Part shown: positions 7,699 to 10,038 of the stretch, in pieces
How positions within the stretch are numbered: the first letter of the stretch is position 1
How the letters are laid out: the number at the start of each line of letters is the position of its first letter
Origin: Methanobacterium sp.
Lineage (GTDB): Archaea; Methanobacteriota; Methanobacteria; Methanobacteriales; Methanobacteriaceae
DNA length: 10,038 nucleotides
Assembly (NCBI GenBank): GCA_003162115.1
Contig: PMMV01000037.1
Span: 1 to 10,038, forward strand
Direction: 5' to 3'
Program-made: the position numbers and the translations under genes
Notes under the pieces: model-generated
Seen by the model: only the letters and a program-made list of their open reading frames with translations
Told to the model about the DNA's origin: nothing
Databases searched by the model: none

Positions 7699-8511
7699 TC
7701 AATCATAATTCGTTAAATTTTTTTTGCTCAATTGTTTATAATATTTATCAACAGCTGACGTCGAATTGACTTTATTGAGGTCTAAATCACCAGCATTGTA
7801 AAGTTTTTGTAGTTCTACATAGTTCGTTAATTCATAATGAGCGTAAGGATCGTTTAAATATGGGAAAATTAATCCATATAATGTGTAGGTATATGCAGGA
7901 ATTATTCCGTAGGTATTTGTTAGTATTTGGAAGAATAATGGGAATCCACAGCCTGGATCCATAAATGGGCTATCAGTTCTAACAGTACCATGCCACACCA
8001 TTGGAATAGGTCCTTTTTGTCCATGTTCCTTAGCAAGAGCGTACACATGTGCCATCATTTCACTGTATGTGTTGTAAACTTTACCATCAGACATGTACTT
8101 GTATCTTTTGTCGGGCACACCAAATAAAGCCACTTTAAGAGAGTCCAAATAGTTGATCTGACTCATGCTCGCAGAACCAGATCCCTGAGTGTCTAAAAAT
8201 GCTACTTCTATAATATATACACTTTGATTAGTACCATTTGAATTGTTAACCTCTGTTGGGAAACTACGATAGTTTGAACTCCCAGCAAAATGCAGAACAA
8301 TAGCACATTGTGATCCCCTCTCAGCAGCATACTGTGCCAAAAGGTTAGCATGAGTATGTCCGGGGTACATATCCGGATTTTCTATTTTGACAAATGAAAG
8401 TCTGCCTAAAGGATTTATAGGACCATTTGAAACAACACTATAGGAATAACCTATCATAACTGCAGAAAAACTTATCAAAATTATAAGTACAATTAATATC
8501 TTTTTTATCAA
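7699..8511 (-). CDS. Secreted or membrane-anchored protein of unknown function
   Basis: I do not recognise this 270-residue protein. Residues 1-4 are MIKK and residues 5-25 form a hydrophobic segment, so it carries a signal peptide or N-terminal anchor with the rest outside the cell. Five N-glycosylation sequons are visible (N89, N92, N95, N249, N265), fitting an exposed archaeal protein. There are only two cysteines, C69 and C188, which could form a disulfide. Histidines cluster in PGHTHAN (50-56), VLHFAG (72-77) and VWHGTVRTD (172-180), so metal binding is possible. The middle is rich in Tyr, Phe and Pro. The start is TTG at 8511, preceded by GGTGGAT. It is transcribed away from the iron locus and stands alone with AT-rich gaps on both sides. 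Confidence 0.75.
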   Translation of the reverse strand: MIKKILIVLIILISFSAVMIGYSYSVVSNGPINPLGRLSFVKIENPDMYPGHTHANLLAQYAAERGSQCAIVLHFAGSSNYRSFPTEVNNSNGTNQSVYIIEVAFLDTQGSGSASMSQINYLDSLKVALFGVPDKRYKYMSDGKVYNTYSEMMAHVYALAKEHGQKGPIPMVWHGTVRTDSPFMDPGCGFPLFFQILTNTYGIIPAYTYTLYGLIFPYLNDPYAHYELTNYVELQKLYNAGDLDLNKVNSTSAVDKYYKQLSKKNLTNYD

Positions 8512-8749
8512 TCTTATCCACCGGAAGTTGTAAACAATAATTATAATATCATTTATTGAGTTAATATGAATTACCTAATATTATAATTATGTTTAGATTA
8601 TAATAGTTACTTATTTATTAAATTAACTTTCTTTTCTATGTTTCCTAAAAAAATGAGTTGAAAATTCAATTTACAATATAAATTCAAATTAATAAAACAA
8701 GAATAAAATAAATTAATTTGAGATTTTTATTATTCTTTTTACTATTTTA

Positions 8750-8763
8750 TTAGGTCACCCTAA
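8750..8763 (+). promoter_or_regulatory. DtxR-type operator 1 upstream of the TATA box
   Basis: TTAGGTCACCCTAA has inverted arms TTAGG and CCTAA with a 4-base centre, close to the half-sites known for DtxR/IdeR operators. It lies immediately before the TATA box, over the position of the BRE, where a bound repressor would block TFB/TBP. Confidence 0.7.
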
Positions 8764-8765
8764 CA

Positions 8766-8773
8766 TTTATATA
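8766..8773 (+). promoter_or_regulatory. TATA box of the dtxR-feoB operon
   Basis: TTTATATA, a canonical archaeal TATA box, on the plus strand. The transcript start is expected near 8796, giving a leader of about 23 bases that includes the GGTGA ribosome site (8808-8812). Confidence 0.75.
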
Positions 8774-8803
8774 GTCGTGAAAATAATTAATCTCTATAGA
8801 ATC

Positions 8804-8819
8804 TTTAGGTGAACCTAAA
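8804..8819 (+). promoter_or_regulatory. DtxR-type operator 2 overlapping ribosome site and start codon
   Basis: TTTAGGTGAACCTAAA is a perfect palindrome of 7-base arms around GA, with the same TTAGG-N4-CCTAA layout as operator 1 and 55 bp centre to centre from it. It contains the Shine-Dalgarno GGTGA and the A of the ATG. In RNA the arms could form a 6-bp stem with a UGAA loop, partly hiding the ribosome site. Confidence 0.72.
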
Positions 8820-9547
8820 TGTCAAATAATAAAAAACTTAGCGCAAACATCGAAGAGTACTTAGAAACCATATATAAAATCAGCCAAAACGAAAAAATCG
8901 TTAAAACTTCAAGGATATCAAAAGATTTAGGTATAACATCAGCAAGCGTTTCAGAAATGCTTAAAAAGCTTGATAAAATGGATTATGTAAATTACTCCCA
9001 ATATAAAGGTGTAAAATTAACAGAAAATGGTCTGAAGGTTGCTAAAAGAATCACAAGAAAACACAGACTCTTGGAAAGATTTCTTCGAGATATTCTAAAG
9101 CTTAAAGATCATATTTTACATGATCAAGCCTGTGAAATGGAACACTCTCTGTCAGATGACGCAGAACGAGCCCTTTGCCAAGTTTTAGAACATCCAGATA
9201 AATGTCCTGATGACAGAGTTATTCCTGCCTGCGACCTAAAATTTACTACCTGCGAAGAATGTATGAGCCGAAAAGAAGAGGAAGTAAATGAAGTCGGAAA
9301 ACGAAATGAAAATCTGATTCCAATAATGGAACTTGAAAAAGAACAAAAAGGTAAAGTTTCGTTTATTAGAGGAGATTATAAGGTAATTAGAAGACTTTTA
9401 GATATGGGGATTACAATAGGAGCATCAATTAGTGTTATAAAGATTGCACCATTAAATGGTCCAGTAGAAGTTGCAATAAGGGGTTCAAAACTTGCTATAG
9501 GACGGGATATAGCATGTAATGTCTTCGTAGAATTGATGGAAGCGTAA
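8819..9547 (+). CDS. DtxR-family metal-dependent repressor with C-terminal FeoA domain
   Basis: A 242-residue iron-responsive regulator. Residues 8-75 are a winged helix (recognition region [16 protein letters not shown]), 76-125 the metal-binding dimerisation domain, and about 170-242 a FeoA/SH3-like domain ([38 protein letters not shown]). Aligned by eye with DtxR at a constant +3 offset, ligands H79, E83, H98, C102, E105 and H106 become H82, E86, H101, C105, E108 and H109; DtxR M10 becomes E13. The cysteine at 105 favours iron over manganese sensing. A linker (120-148) adds C120, C129, C138, C145 and C148, possibly a metal or Fe-S site. The ATG at 8819 follows GGTGA. feoB starts 27 bp downstream, so this is likely an autoregulated iron-uptake operon. 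Confidence 0.93.
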   Translation: MSNNKKLSANIEEYLETIYKISQNEKIVKTSRISKDLGITSASVSEMLKKLDKMDYVNYSQYKGVKLTENGLKVAKRITRKHRLLERFLRDILKLKDHILHDQACEMEHSLSDDAERALCQVLEHPDKCPDDRVIPACDLKFTTCEECMSRKEEEVNEVGKRNENLIPIMELEKEQKGKVSFIRGDYKVIRRLLDMGITIGASISVIKIAPLNGPVEVAIRGSKLAIGRDIACNVFVELMEA

Positions 9548-9574
9548 ATTAACCATTACAAAGGAATAACACTT

Positions 9575-10038
9575 ATGAACACAGCCACTAATAACAAAGC
9601 TAATGAATTCACCCAAAAATCAAACACAGAAAATCCTGAAGGGCTAAAGGTAAATGAAAAGAATATAACCATCGCACTAGCGGGCAATGCCAATGTAGGT
9701 AAGAGTGTAGTATTCAACGAACTTACTGGTTCCAATCAGATAATTGGGAACTGGCCAGGAAAAACAGTGGAAAGAGCTGAGGGAAAACTTCGTTTTGAAG
9801 GACATGACATAAAAGTAATTGATCTACCAGGAATATACTCATTCTCCACCTACTCCATGGAAGAAATTGTTTCAAGGGAATATATAGCATTTGAGAAACC
9901 TGATGTAGTGATAAATGTAGTGGATGCATCTGTATTGGAGCGTAATCTATTCTTCACCATACAATTGAAAGAAATGAACGTGCCCATGGTAGTATGCGTC
10001 AACCAAGTGGATCTAGCAAAACAAAAGGGAATAATAAT
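9575..10038 (+). CDS. feoB: Ferrous iron transporter FeoB, N-terminal part
   Basis: The first 154 codons of FeoB, the G-protein-coupled membrane transporter for Fe(II); the membrane domain lies beyond the right edge. The GTPase motifs are G1 GNANVGKS (37-44), the switch region [12 protein letters not shown] (59-70) with G2 Thr64, G3 DLPG (83-86) and G4 NQVD (143-146, a variant of NKxD). A polar, Asn/Thr/Lys-rich extension of about 32 residues precedes the G domain. The ATG at 9575 follows AAAGGA, 27 bp after the repressor stop, so the two are co-transcribed and should share the operators upstream. No separate feoA lies between them; the FeoA domain is on the repressor. Confidence 0.95.
   Translation, partial: MNTATNNKANEFTQKSNTENPEGLKVNEKNITIALAGNANVGKSVVFNELTGSNQIIGNWPGKTVERAEGKLRFEGHDIKVIDLPGIYSFSTYSMEEIVSREYIAFEKPDVVINVVDASVLERNLFFTIQLKEMNVPMVVCVNQVDLAKQKGII

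Larger units (their letters stand above)
8512..8818. other. 307-bp control region between the secreted-protein gene and dtxR
   Basis: No gene is seen. The left part carries a likely promoter for the minus-strand secreted-protein gene (ATATTATAAT around 8540-8549) and its ribosome site. The middle (8580-8745) is very AT-rich without clear repeats. The right end holds the dtxR promoter and two operator-like palindromes, listed separately. Confidence 0.6.

Noticed and set aside
8574..8578. Possible third DtxR operator near the exported-protein promoter
   Set aside because: Only one CCTAA half-site is present; the position of the other arm reads TATGA, so no palindrome is formed.
9723..9929. 68-codon minus-strand frame within feoB
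   Set aside because: It is antisense to the FeoB G-domain motifs and has a biased His/Leu/Pro composition.

Overview
The window is AT-rich and archaeal, and points to a hydrogenotrophic methanogen of the order Methanobacteriales, most likely Methanobacterium or a close relative. The grounds are four methanogen-only marker proteins (Mmp2, Mmp3, Mmp5, Mmp6), an archaeal Nob1 nuclease, TATA-box promoters of the TTTATAAA/TTTATATA type, oligo-T terminators, and frequent TTG start codons. No insertion sequence, phage gene, CRISPR array, rRNA or tRNA was seen.

Positions 1-4611 (minus strand) hold a tight six-gene operon read from right to left: a DUF2117 protein, Mmp2 (PurM/AIR-synthase fold), Mmp3 (UPF0288; beta-grasp start and cyclophilin-like end), Mmp6, a DUF2111 protein, and the first 37 codons of Mmp5. 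The genes are 25-28 bp apart or overlap by 4-23 bp, and each gene after the first has a strong Shine-Dalgarno (SD) sequence. Because these families occur only with methyl-coenzyme M reductase (MCR), the operon is best read as part of the MCR assembly/activation machinery, with the DUF2117 and DUF2111 proteins as candidate partners.

Positions 4612-7448 are housekeeping. They hold nob1 (minus; rRNA maturation), a 477-bp gap with a strongly paired RNA-like element of about 87 nt, moaB (plus; molybdopterin), then pyrE, an unlisted 54-residue eight-cysteine protein and a PRC-barrel protein (all minus). A T8/A9 tract separates the convergent moaB and pyrE.

Positions 7699-8511 (minus) encode a secreted or membrane-anchored 270-residue protein that I do not recognise. 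From 8512 to the right edge lies an iron-uptake locus: a 307-bp control region with a canonical TATA box and two DtxR-type operators (TTAGG-N4-CCTAA), then a DtxR-family repressor fused to a C-terminal FeoA domain, then feoB (partial). The layout suggests an autoregulated operon in which the metal sensor and the FeoB partner domain lie in one polypeptide.
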